Origin: Muraenolepis orangiensis
Taxonomy: Eukaryota; Chordata; Actinopteri; Gadiformes; Muraenolepididae
Assembly (NCBI GenBank): GCA_027704905.1
Contig: CM051015.1
Span: 15,689,692-15,753,691, forward strand
Reading direction: 5' to 3'
DNA: 64,000 bases
A program made the translations under genes and the position numbers. The notes beneath the pieces are model-generated. The model was not told the origin of the DNA, ran no database searches, and saw only the letters and a list, made by a program, of their open reading frames with translations. Shown piece after piece: positions 35,201 to 42,842 of the stretch. The stretch's first letter is position 1; every line of letters starts with the position of its first letter.

Positions 35201-38200
35201 TTTTCTTCCAAAGTTATGGTAAATGATATAAAATATATACAATAAATATATACCATTCACCATAACTTCTAGGGATAGTTGATCAACTGATAGTTGATCC
35301 TTGATAGTTGACTCAAGTAGTTGAATCAACAGTAAAAAGTTTATTCAACTAACTATCAGTTGATCAACTACTTCTTTTCATGTTGCAGACGTTCTCCATT
35401 CAAGACTTGGCTCAACAGCGGCAGCAGATTGATGGAATATGCATCCTGTTCTGCATTGTGGCGTTTGTTAGCTTCTTCTCCCAGTTCTTACAGGTTAGCT
35501 CCTTCTCCTTCTCCTTCTCCTTCTCCTTCTCCTTCTCCTTCTCCTTCTCCTTCTCCTTCTCCTTCTCCTTCTCCTTCTCCTTCTCCTTCTAGTCGACTGC
35601 AACAAAGATTCAAGATATTCAAGAGATTCTTTATTCTCCATGTGTAACAAATACAAGGGAATATATCTACTATCTACAATACTATGTACTATAAACAACA
35701 CTATACTATAACAATACTATACCCAATAAAAATAACAATAAAGTCACTGATGGATGCTATAGACATATGGTGAATGGTGCAAAAGGCATTTTAGAGAAGT
35801 GCCAGCAGCTCTGTAGTGGTAGTAGCATCATACCATTACCATTTAAAAATAAATGTTACACACATTTCAACATGGTATCAATGTTGTACCCTACAGGGTT
35901 ACGCTTTTGCTAAATCCGGGGAGCTGCTTACAAGGCGACTGAGGAAGGCTGGGTTCCAGGCTATGCTGAAGCAGGAGGTGGGCTGGTTTGATGAGGCCAG
36001 GAACAGCCCTGGTACCCTGACCACTAGACTGGCCACAGACGCCTCCATGGTGCAAGGGGTGAGCTGCTGTAGAAACATGTTCCAATTACAAAGAAGAACA
36101 CATATCAATCCTGCATGTCTGGTTTTCCAGCTGCATATCCATCCATCGTCTACTGCCTATCCGGGTTGGGTTCGCGGAGGAAGCAGCTCCAGCAGGGGAC
36201 TCCAAACTTCCCTCTCCCTGGCAACATTGAACAGCTCTGACTGGGGGATTCCTAGGCAATCCCAGGCCAGCGTGGAGATGTAATCACCCCACCTGTACCT
36301 TGGTCTGCCCCGTGGTCTCCTCCTAGCTGGACGTGCCTGAAAAACCTCACTTAAGAGGCAACCAGGAAGCATCCTTACTAGATTCCCCAACCACCTTAAC
36401 TGGCTCCTTCCCGCGAAGGGGCAGCGGCTCTACTCCGAGTCTCTCACAAGTGATTATTGACCTTCGGCTCAAGGTACTCTGGTACACATATGAGTATCCT
36501 TTAGTTTGAACATGGTGTTTGTTATGGCCAATCTATGACTAGCACAGAAATCCAATAACAAAACACATCGTTGCCCACGTGTGCGTTGAAGTCTCCCAGA
36601 AGAACTATTGAGTCCCCTATAGGAGCCCCATGCAGGACTCCATCCAGGGTGGCCAAGAAGGCTGAATACATTGAATTGTTGTTTGGTGCATAGGCCCAAA
36701 AAACAGTCAGAGCTTCCCCCCCCCCGATGACCCTAAGGCGTAGGGAGGCGACCCTCTCGTCCACCATAGTAAACTCCAACATAGCGACACACAATTATAG
36801 AAGCATTATTTTGGATTTATTTTGAAGCAATTGTATGTTTGCACTGTAGACCGGTTGAATAATAAGTTAATATACAGCAATTAAAGATATTGGGAAATGT
36901 GAGAAATATCCATGATATCCAGAATAAAATCTCCCTCCGATTTCACTTACACATCAAAACATGCATATTTTTGAGATTCAGCTACAATAGTGCACACACT
37001 TTAAAGGCACACATTTACAGTACATAAATATTACAATATATGTGAAACATGAATGGTATTATTTCTGCAGGCAACAGGATCTCAGATTGGCATGATCGTG
37101 AATTCTTTGACCAACATCGGGGCTTCTTTCATCATCGCCTTCTACTTCAGCTGGAAGCTGACCTTAGTGGTCATGTGCTTCCTGCCTCTCATCGGCCTCT
37201 CCGGGGTCTTCCAAGCCAAGATGTTGACTGGTTTTGCCAACGAAGACCAGAAGGCCATGGAGGCTGCTGGTCAGGTATGCACCACGCAGGAAGTCAGTCA
37301 CGTAGTCAGTCAGGTAGTCACGCAGTCAAGTAGTCAGTCAGGAAGTCACGCAGTCAGGTAGGCACGCAGTCAGGTAGTAAGTCAGGTAATCAGTCAGGTA
37401 GTCACACAGTCAGGTAGTCATTCAGTTAATCACATAGTCAAGTACGTCACAGCTTGCGTCAACATGATGTTACCTCCTCTACATCCTCTTTTCCTGGTTG
37501 ATCATGATCTTTCTCAGCCAAGGGCTTAGTGGAGGAGCGTCTTGAGTACTTTAAGACTGGTGCTGTTTCTGAAGTTGTTTCACAAAGAATAGGAACCTTC
37601 AGCTCCAAACCAGTTCATTAACACAGAAGATATCAAGTGGATGGCGGCTCCAAAAAGAGAGATCTATTGAATTATAAACCCATTTCTCTATGCACAACGC
37701 ATGAGGCAGCCATATTGGGTGCCAATACATGAATTAAATAAGGATTATGGATGTGAATATAACCACCATCCAGGTGTCTGGTGAGGCCCTGTCCAACATC
37801 AGGACCATCGCAGGCTTGTCTCAAGAAAGTGCCTTTGTGGCGTCCTATGAGCAGCAGCTGGAGGCTCCATATCGGGCAGCCAGGAGGAAGGCCAACGTCT
37901 ATGGGATCTGCTTCGGCTTCGCCCAGTGTGTCATCTTCATGGCGTACGCTGCGTCCTTCAGATACGGAGGCTATCTGGTCACCGCTGAAGGCCTGCATTA
38001 CATTGTTGTATTCAGGTCTGTTTTGAATGTAGCCTTTGGTCTTGCAATTTAGTTTGACCAAAGTCAGTCATCACGTGTTTTCTTTCTGCAGGGTGATTTC
38101 AGCCATCGTTATCAGCGGAACCGCCCTGGGAAAGGCGTCCTCCTTCACTCCAGATTATGCTAAAGCTAAGATCGCCGCTGCCCAGTTTTTCAAACTCCTA

Positions 38201-40320
38201 GACCGGATTCCCGCCATAAACACCAGCCACTCCCATGGGGAAAAGTGGGTAGGTGACACAACATTAAACCGCATGTGATTTACGTGGCAATATTTGAACA
38301 TAACTCATTATTGGCTCCCATATCTAGGACAACTTTAAAGGGGAATTGGAGTTCCGTGATGTTACATTCACCTATCCCACACGGCCAGATGTCCAGGTGC
38401 TGAACGGACTGGGAGTGTCCGTCATGCCTGGTCAGACTCTGGCTTTCGTTGGCAGCAGTGGCTGTGGGAAAAGCACAAGTGTTCAACTGCTAGAGAGATT
38501 CTATGACCCCAATGGAGGCCAAGTGGTTTGTTGAGTCTTTTGATTAATGGTTAGATTGTTTTTTTTTAAATTTTTTATTGTGATTTTCATTTCATAAATG
38601 ACTCAATTCCATAAACAAAAACAATAATGAATTATATCATTATTATATAATTAAACCGATTGCATTTCCAGTTGATAGATGGTCGCCCATCTCAGAGCAT
38701 CAACGTACCGTTCCTAAGAGCTCAGATTGGCGTCGTGTCTCAGGAACCGGTTCTGTTTGACAGCAGCATAGCGGAGAACATCCAGTATGGAGACAACACG
38801 CACACAGCTAGCATGGAAGAGATTGTTGAAGCTGCAAAGAAAGCTTTTCTCCATGATTTTGTGATGACTCTTCCAGATGTAAGTAACAGATTTCCAAACA
38901 ACACATTTCCATATATTCATATGACTTCCTATCACACATAGAATATGGTCTCTGTAACAGTCTTTTAGCTCCGCCAATAACGTACCTTTAAACAGTTGCT
39001 GTACAGTTCAGTTCAGGGCTAAAGTAAGGGTATGCTAACCTTTACGCTAACGCAATCAGAAAGGCCTGGCATCAAGAGTATAGACAAGTTCAAAATGATG
39101 TCTTCTGTTTTCAATGCTGTCTTCAATCCCCACACCTGTTACCCTTACCCTCTAACCTTAACCCTCTAACCTCTTACCATATCCTCCTAACCTCCTATCC
39201 CTCACCACCTAACCCTGTAATCCCATAACCTTCCTACACTCTAACTTTAACCCCTAACCTTAACCCTCTAACCCTAACCCTTACTCTCTAACCCTCACCT
39301 TAACACTCTCTCTCTAACCCTAACCTTTAGCACAACCCTCTAACTTAAACCTTTAACCCTCTAACCCTAAATGGACAGAGATATGAGACTCAGGTGGGTG
39401 CGCAGGGATCCCAGCTGTCCAGAGGACAGAAGCAACGCATCGCCATCGCCAGAGCAATCATCAGAAACCCCAAGATCCTCTTACTGGACGAGGCCACCTC
39501 TGCTCTGGACACAGAAAGCGAGAAGGTGCCGGCATCTTTTTACCTACAAATAACCTGTGCGGTGTTATTTAAAGCTGCTGGAGATTGAAGTGTCAGATTG
39601 AAGAGTTGCAAAGAGAGAGCAGAGAACAGCAGAGGAGAGCCAGATTTGAAACTAAACCAAAAACCCTCTCTGGCCCTTCTTCCATACGCTTCACCGCCAT
39701 TGAGAAGTTTGCTTATGATTGACAGGCAAGATGATTCCCTGAACCAATCAGGGACTTATAGGTCAGAAATGAGGCGGGAGTGTCTACAGTACTCCAACCG
39801 ATAGAACAGTTAACAGTTAGAACAGTTGTTCTCACAGAACACTTCACTCACTAACAGCTCGTGGCTCGGCCATTCTTAAATAATTACAGTCAAATAATAG
39901 CTCTTAAATCTTGCCTACAGTATCTTTAAATGATTCCTACAAGTAGCATGTAATGTCATCGTATCCCTGTTGTTGCTGCATTACATCATCATTACATCAT
40001 GTGATCTACAACCAAAGCCAAGCACAGAGGAAGTGTGTGATACTATGAATAATAATAATAATTATTATTATTATTATTATTATTATTAATAATAAGCTCT
40101 ATGTTCTCTGATCTCTCAGACTGTGCAGGACGCCTTGGACCAGGCAAGGAAAGGTCGGACCTGCTTGGTCATTGCCCACAGACTGTCCACTATCCAGTCT
40201 GCTGACACCATAGCGGTCATGTCCCAGGGATTGGTCCTAGAGCAAGGCACCCATGATGACCTCATGTCCAGGAAGGGGCCTTATTATAGTCTGGTAACAA
40301 CGGGAGCTCCCGTCAGCTAG
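23402..40320 (+). CDS. abcb11: bile salt export pump (ABC transporter ABCB11), complete, 27 coding exons
   Basis: Canalicular ATP-driven exporter of conjugated bile salts. Coding exons: 23402-23441, 23584-23599, 23681-23720, 23833-24074, 24284-24368, 24821-24954, 25678-25849, 25941-26065, 26221-26395, 26873-26986, 27106-27216, 27564-27689, 28653-28856, 31219-31389, 32883-33084, 33347-33410, 33542-33650, 34693-34860, 35389-35493, 35897-36058, 37071-37274, 37774-38015, 38092-38248, 38328-38525, 38672-38878, 39379-39525, 40120-40320. Phases agree: 1306 residues (human 1321, also 27 coding exons). Layout is TMD1-NBD1-linker-TMD2-NBD2. NBD1: Walker A GPSGSGKST (about 437), MSGGQ (541), Walker B LLLDM (562-566). 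NBD2: Walker A GSSGCGKST (1098), LSRGQ, Walker B LLLDE (1225-1229). Met after the NBD1 Walker B Asp is the degenerate site known in BSEP. The first loop has N-glycosylation sequons (NKT, NNT, NQS, NTT). The third exon has a NAGNAG acceptor (23676-23680), so one codon is ambiguous. Teleosts can have two abcb11 paralogues; I did not assign a or b. Confidence 0.96.
24145..24260 (-). repeat. dispersed repeat copy (ttcaagat / acaagtaca family), ABCB11 intron
   Basis: The reverse complement contains repeated gattcaagatttttcaag, then caacaagtacagtggaatgc ttactccccattccc. Related copies occur at 35600-35760, 40560-40720, 50551-50650 and 51820-51900. Probably a transposon-derived family; class unknown. 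Confidence 0.6.
24388..24780. repeat. about 31-bp minisatellite near an ABCB11 splice donor
   Basis: Alternating units atgaaacctcatgcgtccta gtcagtcagtg and atgaaacctcatgaatccta gtgaatcagtt start about 20 nt after the donor at 24369 and fill the intron to about 40 nt before the next exon. Confidence 0.93.
24943..25033. repeat. (AT)n hairpin enclosing an ABCB11 5' splice site
   Basis: Exon end plus donor, aggatatctgagtgagtata (24944-24963), is mirrored by an imperfect reverse complement downstream (tatacactcgctcagatatcct, about 25009-25030). The spacer is essentially (AT)n. The donor of the exon ending at 24954 lies inside the stem. Confidence 0.85.
25155..25447 (+). repeat. 45-bp minisatellite, ABCB11 intron (plus orientation)
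   Basis: Six to seven copies of cctgacctggccccagtcag actgattagagtcttgttga agcag, nearly identical. The same unit in reverse complement forms the array at 34370-34640. Confidence 0.95.
25540..25622. repeat. (GT)n microsatellite, ABCB11 intron
   Basis: About 80 bp of tg dinucleotides with one tc interruption, about 55 bp before the acceptor of the exon at 25678. Confidence 0.95.
26161..26216. repeat. (TG)n plus poly-G tract abutting an ABCB11 3' splice site
   Basis: About 38 bp of tg repeats run into a 13-G tract and then tggcag at the acceptor (exon starts 26221). The usual polypyrimidine tract is replaced by GT/G. Confidence 0.93.
26373..26495. repeat. 33-bp repeat duplicating an ABCB11 exon end and splice donor
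   Basis: The exon end ctcctggcaccctcatccag and donor gtaac are followed by three 33-bp units (gtaacatacaccatctcctg gtacctcctccag). Donor-like sites recur at 26429 and 26462, and the reading frame stays open across all units. Confidence 0.95.
26585..26836. repeat. 32-bp minisatellite, ABCB11 intron
   Basis: Eight copies of ctgatggactacagtaggtc agggttgtgggg. Confidence 0.93.
27230..27425. repeat. 41-bp minisatellite, ABCB11 intron (same family as the NOSTRIN intron)
   Basis: Four to five units of ctgtactgtctaaactctac ctgctccttaatgacctgtct begin about 14 nt after the donor at 27217. The consensus equals that of 11640-12150. Confidence 0.93.
27690..28420. repeat. 54-bp GT-rich minisatellite starting at an ABCB11 splice donor
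   Basis: The donor gtaagggttgggggagagtt is itself the start of a repeat (taaagggttgggggagagtt ggggttagggttaggttaag agtaagggaagagg) present about 12 times. It contains telomere-like GGGTTAGG words. Confidence 0.93.
28828..29105. repeat. 47-bp repeat duplicating an ABCB11 exon end and splice donor
   Basis: The last 26 nt of the exon (tatgacttcatcatggctct gccccag) plus gtaaccagttagtgatgacc recur five times. Donor-like sites at 28904, 28951 and about 29091 remain intact; those at 28998 and about 29044 are mutated. Confidence 0.96.
29262..29464 (-). mobile_element. tRNA-derived SINE, minus strand, ABCB11 intron
   Basis: The reverse complement begins gggcggcagtatagctcagg aggtagagcggtcgcctcac, giving a tRNA-like A box and a B box GGTTCGATCC, and ends in a tail with ctcctaatactaggatgggt taaatgc. 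A relative lies at 47433-47657. Confidence 0.8.
29465..30925. repeat. 20-bp minisatellite (tagtctagtggttagcatga), interrupted by a LINE
   Basis: Units flank the L2 insertion on both sides (29465-29559 and 30490-30925). Many are intact; some carry taacatgac variants. Confidence 0.9.
29560..30489 (-). mobile_element. L2/Maui-like LINE, 5' truncated, inserted in a minisatellite
   Basis: On the minus strand: RT C-terminus with TTVMGLIAGDDETAYREEVG, VKKTKELIVDFRKQRG, SSFKFLGVHISEDL, KAIRLLN-like end, then the same 3' UTR as the 20815-22765 copy. It is flanked by GACTAGT at 29553-29559 and 30490-30496, a plausible target duplication. Contains frameshifts; inactive. Confidence 0.88.
31120..31190. 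repeat. (TTA/TTC)n microsatellite before an ABCB11 exon
   Basis: Repeated attattattcttattatta upstream of the acceptor at 31218. Confidence 0.8.
31390..31690. repeat. 45-bp minisatellite whose units each begin with a donor-like gtaaggac
   Basis: The true donor gtaaggactc at 31390 is followed by six units gtaaggaccctcaccagtag gtttggggtgggatgttaca tcacg, each restating the donor motif. Two copies carry gttagg instead. Confidence 0.95.
31836..32882. repeat. 1-kb minisatellite of acceptor-like units (ttatgtccacag) leading into an exon
   Basis: Dozens of 14-17 bp units (tcttatgtccacaggtc / gtatgtccacagaattatc) fill the intron right up to the acceptor. The exon at 32883 itself starts after ttatgtccacag. 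A higher-order duplication of about 300 bp is visible (32240-32520 versus 32540-32820). All three forward frames stay open for 600-1000 bp, which is a repeat artefact. Confidence 0.96.
34370..34640 (-). repeat. 45-bp minisatellite, ABCB11 intron (minus orientation of the 25155 array)
   Basis: Six copies of gaggctgcttcaaccagact ctaatcagtctgactggggc cagat, the reverse complement of the unit at 25155-25447. Confidence 0.95.
35495..35590. repeat. (CTCCTT)n hexanucleotide array right after an ABCB11 donor
   Basis: About 15 ctcctt units start 4 nt after the donor at 35494. The translated ORFs (Ser-Pro, Phe-Ser or Arg runs) are artefacts. Confidence 0.95.
35600..35760 (+). repeat. dispersed repeat copy (ttcaagatattcaagag ... 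acaataaagtcactgatgga)
   Basis: Resembles 40560-40720 in both its ttcaagat start and its acaataaagt-actgatggatg end. Unclassified interspersed family. Confidence 0.55.
36140..36800 (-). mobile_element. LINE remnant with endonuclease and C-terminal pieces, internally deleted
   Basis: Minus-strand ORF 36522-36794 reads an AP-endonuclease segment ending GDSIVLLGDFNAHVGND. ORF 36157-36390 reads the family's C-terminus (RPRGRPRYRWGDYIS, LAWDCLGIP). The whole RT between them is missing. Same family as 62290-64000 judging by the shared 3' sequence with gaccaggaagcatcctta. Clade not resolved. Confidence 0.8.
37280..37440. repeat. short minisatellite (agtcagtcaggtagtcacgc) after an ABCB11 donor
   Basis: Degenerate units of about 12-24 bp begin within 20 nt of the donor gtatgc at 37275. 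Confidence 0.85.
39120..39370. repeat. telomere-like C-rich repeat (ccctctaaccttaaccctct)
   Basis: Degenerate ccctaacc/cctctaacc units run to about 8 nt before the acceptor of the exon at 39379, so the acceptor region is built from this repeat. Confidence 0.85.
40040..40095. repeat. (AAT/ATT)n microsatellite
   Basis: Inverted aataataataattattatta run about 25 nt before the last ABCB11 exon. Confidence 0.9.
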
Positions 40321-40559
40321 TCCTTTGAATTGAATTGGTTCTACTGTCAATGTTGTTATCAAGACCATATGTTTAAGGCTCCTCCTACTATTTGTCTCAT
40401 ATATATTTTATTTAGCATGTATCGCTAATGAATAACTATATATTAAGTAGATTAACAAACTCATCAAAGAAGTTTCAATATTTTCAACATTGCATATTGT
40501 ATTTTCGTTTTAAGTATATTTACTACATATTAGGTATATTTAGTATATTGGTATTGAGT

Positions 40560-40720
40560 ATATTTGGATTCAAGATTGAAGATTTTGATTTTCCATTTGC
40601 AACAAGTACAATGTAATGCTCTATACATAATACAAAACGGCATAAAAAGAACAATAAAGTGACTGATGGATGATGTGTGCAGCAGCATCATGAATACATT
40701 GCATTATAGTGCAGAACAGT
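40560..40720 (+). repeat. dispersed repeat copy in ABCB11 3' flank
   Basis: Contains ttcaagattgaagattttga, tttgcaacaagtacaatgta atgc and acaataaagtgactgatgga, matching 35600-35760 and 51820-51900. The AATAAA at 40653-40658 lies inside it and could serve as the ABCB11 poly(A) signal. Confidence 0.55.
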
Positions 40721-40769
40721 GCAGTAACTGTAGAGTCCAGAAAGTCCAGCAAAGTATGATAGTGTAATG

Positions 40770-40842
40770 TACACCTTGTAAGTCGCTTTGGATAAAAGCG
40801 TCTGCCAAATGCCCTAAATGTAAATGTAAATGTAAATGTAAT
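40770..40842 (+). mobile_element. SINE/LINE 3' tail (gtcgctttggataaaagcgt)
   Basis: The sequence ttgtaagtcgctttggataa aagcgtctgccaaatgc followed by taaatgtaaatg repeats is the conserved 3' tail shared by several fish SINEs and their L2-type partners. Confidence 0.7.
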
Positions 40843-41367
40843 GTTAATATCAATGTTATGATAGTGGCAGCACTCCTAGCAGTTCAGTAGGCGCACTGCC
40901 TGTGGAGAATACTGTATATTACTATTAAGTATATTAGTATTTAGTATATTCGTATGTTCTACTTGTCGCTGAGCATTTGGGATTGGTGCTTGCTATTAAA
41001 CACAGAGATACCACGTGATACCAACGTCGTTATACTATTGGCTCATAGAGACAATCATATTTTATTAAGGAAAAGATATAAGTGCATTCCGCATCTTTCT
41101 AAAAGCTGTCTTTTTTTTTAAAACAATGAATTGTTGAGATATAAATGTTATTTATAGCATATTTAAGAAGCCTTTATATCAGTTAACAGTTCCACATGGG
41201 ACTTTATTGATTAACATGAGCCTGCAAACAGACAGTGTTTAAGTTCTGCTAATACCATTTAAATGAATAAAGCAACACAAATGCTGTGCTTAAAATTGAG
41301 CCTAATAAAAAATTAAACATATATCCCAACTGTTTGGTAAAAAGCATGATCTGGACCTAATATGTGT

Positions 41368-41502
41368 CTAATATAATTAGAAGGCTAGTATGAGGCTAGC
41401 AGTACTGCTGTTTACATCAGATATATCATTACCATGGATGTGCAATGATCACTGTGCAATCATTCTGAGACGAAATGTTTTAACTAATCTGTAAATAATC
41501 CA
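41368..41502 (+). repeat. direct repeat, copy 1, upstream of SPC25
   Basis: About 135 bp from ctaatataattagaaggcta to ctgtaaataatcca, closely matching 42678-42820. Origin unknown. Confidence 0.85.
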
Positions 41503-41793
41503 ATTATTTTTGCTGTACTGTACATTGACAATCAATTTGAATCGAATCTAATCTACTATGGCTGAGACAAGACTTCACCACTAGGGGGCAGGGATTCCCA
41601 ACAAAGACCGACGCGTTGCATTGAGGGATACTGTGCTATATAGTATTTGTATATTTGTTTAGAAACATTACTATAAATGTACTATAAATGCATATCGTTT
41701 ATAGATAAACATTTTTCCTATCTACTTTATTATTATATTATTGTTATATATTAAGATATTTGTTTATTTATTTACTTACTTTGCGTTGGCATA

Positions 41794-41884
41794 GACGTCA
41801 TTTCCGGAGTTCAAACCGAGTCTTTTCCGGTTGCCGCCGTTTTAAAAACAGAAAGTGGACACACGGAGAAAATATCTTCATAAG
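41794..41884 (+). promoter_or_regulatory. candidate SPC25 promoter and 5' UTR exon
   Basis: A compact cluster within 35 bp: CRE-like GACGTCA (41794-41800), ETS-like TTTCCGG (41801 and again about 41824), and TTCAAA (41810-41815), the reverse complement of the CHR element TTTGAA that controls G2/M genes. A possible non-coding exon ends at 41884 (ataag followed by gttcgt) and would splice to the acceptor at about 42832. Inference only. Confidence 0.4.
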
Positions 41885-42069
41885 GTTCGTTATATTATAT
41901 TATATTAATATATATATAACTTATATCTTTTATTATATTACATATAATGAATACATTAGATTATATACAAAGACTCACGTAGAAAATAGCCCCATTATAC
42001 CCCTGCTGTATATACATTTAGCTTGTTGATATAACTGCATACCCCTGCAGATTCCCCTGTTGATACTTG

Positions 42070-42097
42070 TATACTTACCTGTGTGTGTATATAGATA

Positions 42098-42160
<63 letters not shown>
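42070..42160. repeat. (TA)n microsatellite
   Basis: tgtatata grading into about 50 bp of pure ta. Confidence 0.93.
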
Positions 42161-42494
42161 CTATAATTCTGCACATACCTACTTTCTAAGTTATTTTATA
42201 CCTAGTAGACTACTACTACAACTGTACATCATATATTAACATGCACTTAGTGTTACATTTGCACTCTGTTTAGATGCCAAATTATTTTCGCTTTACTTGT
42301 GCTGTACAATGACAATACGTTTGAATATTATCTTATCGAATTAATTTAATTACATTATTATATAAATATATAAAATAACAAATGTTATTCATTTAAAATA
42401 TTATATTATACATACGACATATTATATTACTTTACATATAACGACCTACACATTCGTTATATTATATATATATAAACATAGTATCTTACCACAT

Positions 42495-42505
42495 CTGTAT
42501 GTATG

Positions 42506-42536
<31 letters not shown>

Positions 42537-42621
42537 GTATATATATGTGTGTATATATGTGTGTGTATATATGTATGTATATATGTATATATATAAATAT
42601 GTATATATATGTGTGTATATA

Positions 42622-42662
<41 letters not shown>
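42495..42662. repeat. (TATA/TGTG)n microsatellite
   Basis: Mixed tatatg/tgtgta repeats directly upstream of the second direct-repeat copy. Confidence 0.93.
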
Positions 42663-42663
<1 letters not shown>

Positions 42664-42677
42664 GTATGTCGACTGTT

Positions 42678-42820
42678 CTAATATAATTAGAAGGCTAGTA
42701 TGAGGCTATTAGTACACCTGTTTACATCACATATGTCATAACCATGGATGTGCAATGATCACTGTGCAATCATTCTGAGACTAAATGTTTTAATGTTTTA
42801 ATTCATCTGTAAATAATCCA
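42678..42820 (+). repeat. direct repeat, copy 2, forming the 3' end of the SPC25 5' intron
   Basis: Matches 41368-41502 and ends about 12 nt before the acceptor (tttgtcccag) in front of the SPC25 start codon. Confidence 0.85.
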
Positions 42821-42842
42821 CCATTTGTCCCAGATTAGCACC

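Noticed and set aside
35495..35701. Poly-Arg, Ser-Pro and Phe-Ser ORFs
   Set aside because: Translations of a (CTCCTT)n intronic hexanucleotide array.
40321..42842. Expected G6PC2 gene between ABCB11 and SPC25
   Set aside because: No exon-like open frame or recognisable glucose-6-phosphatase motif on either strand; only repeats, a SINE tail and the SPC25 promoter.
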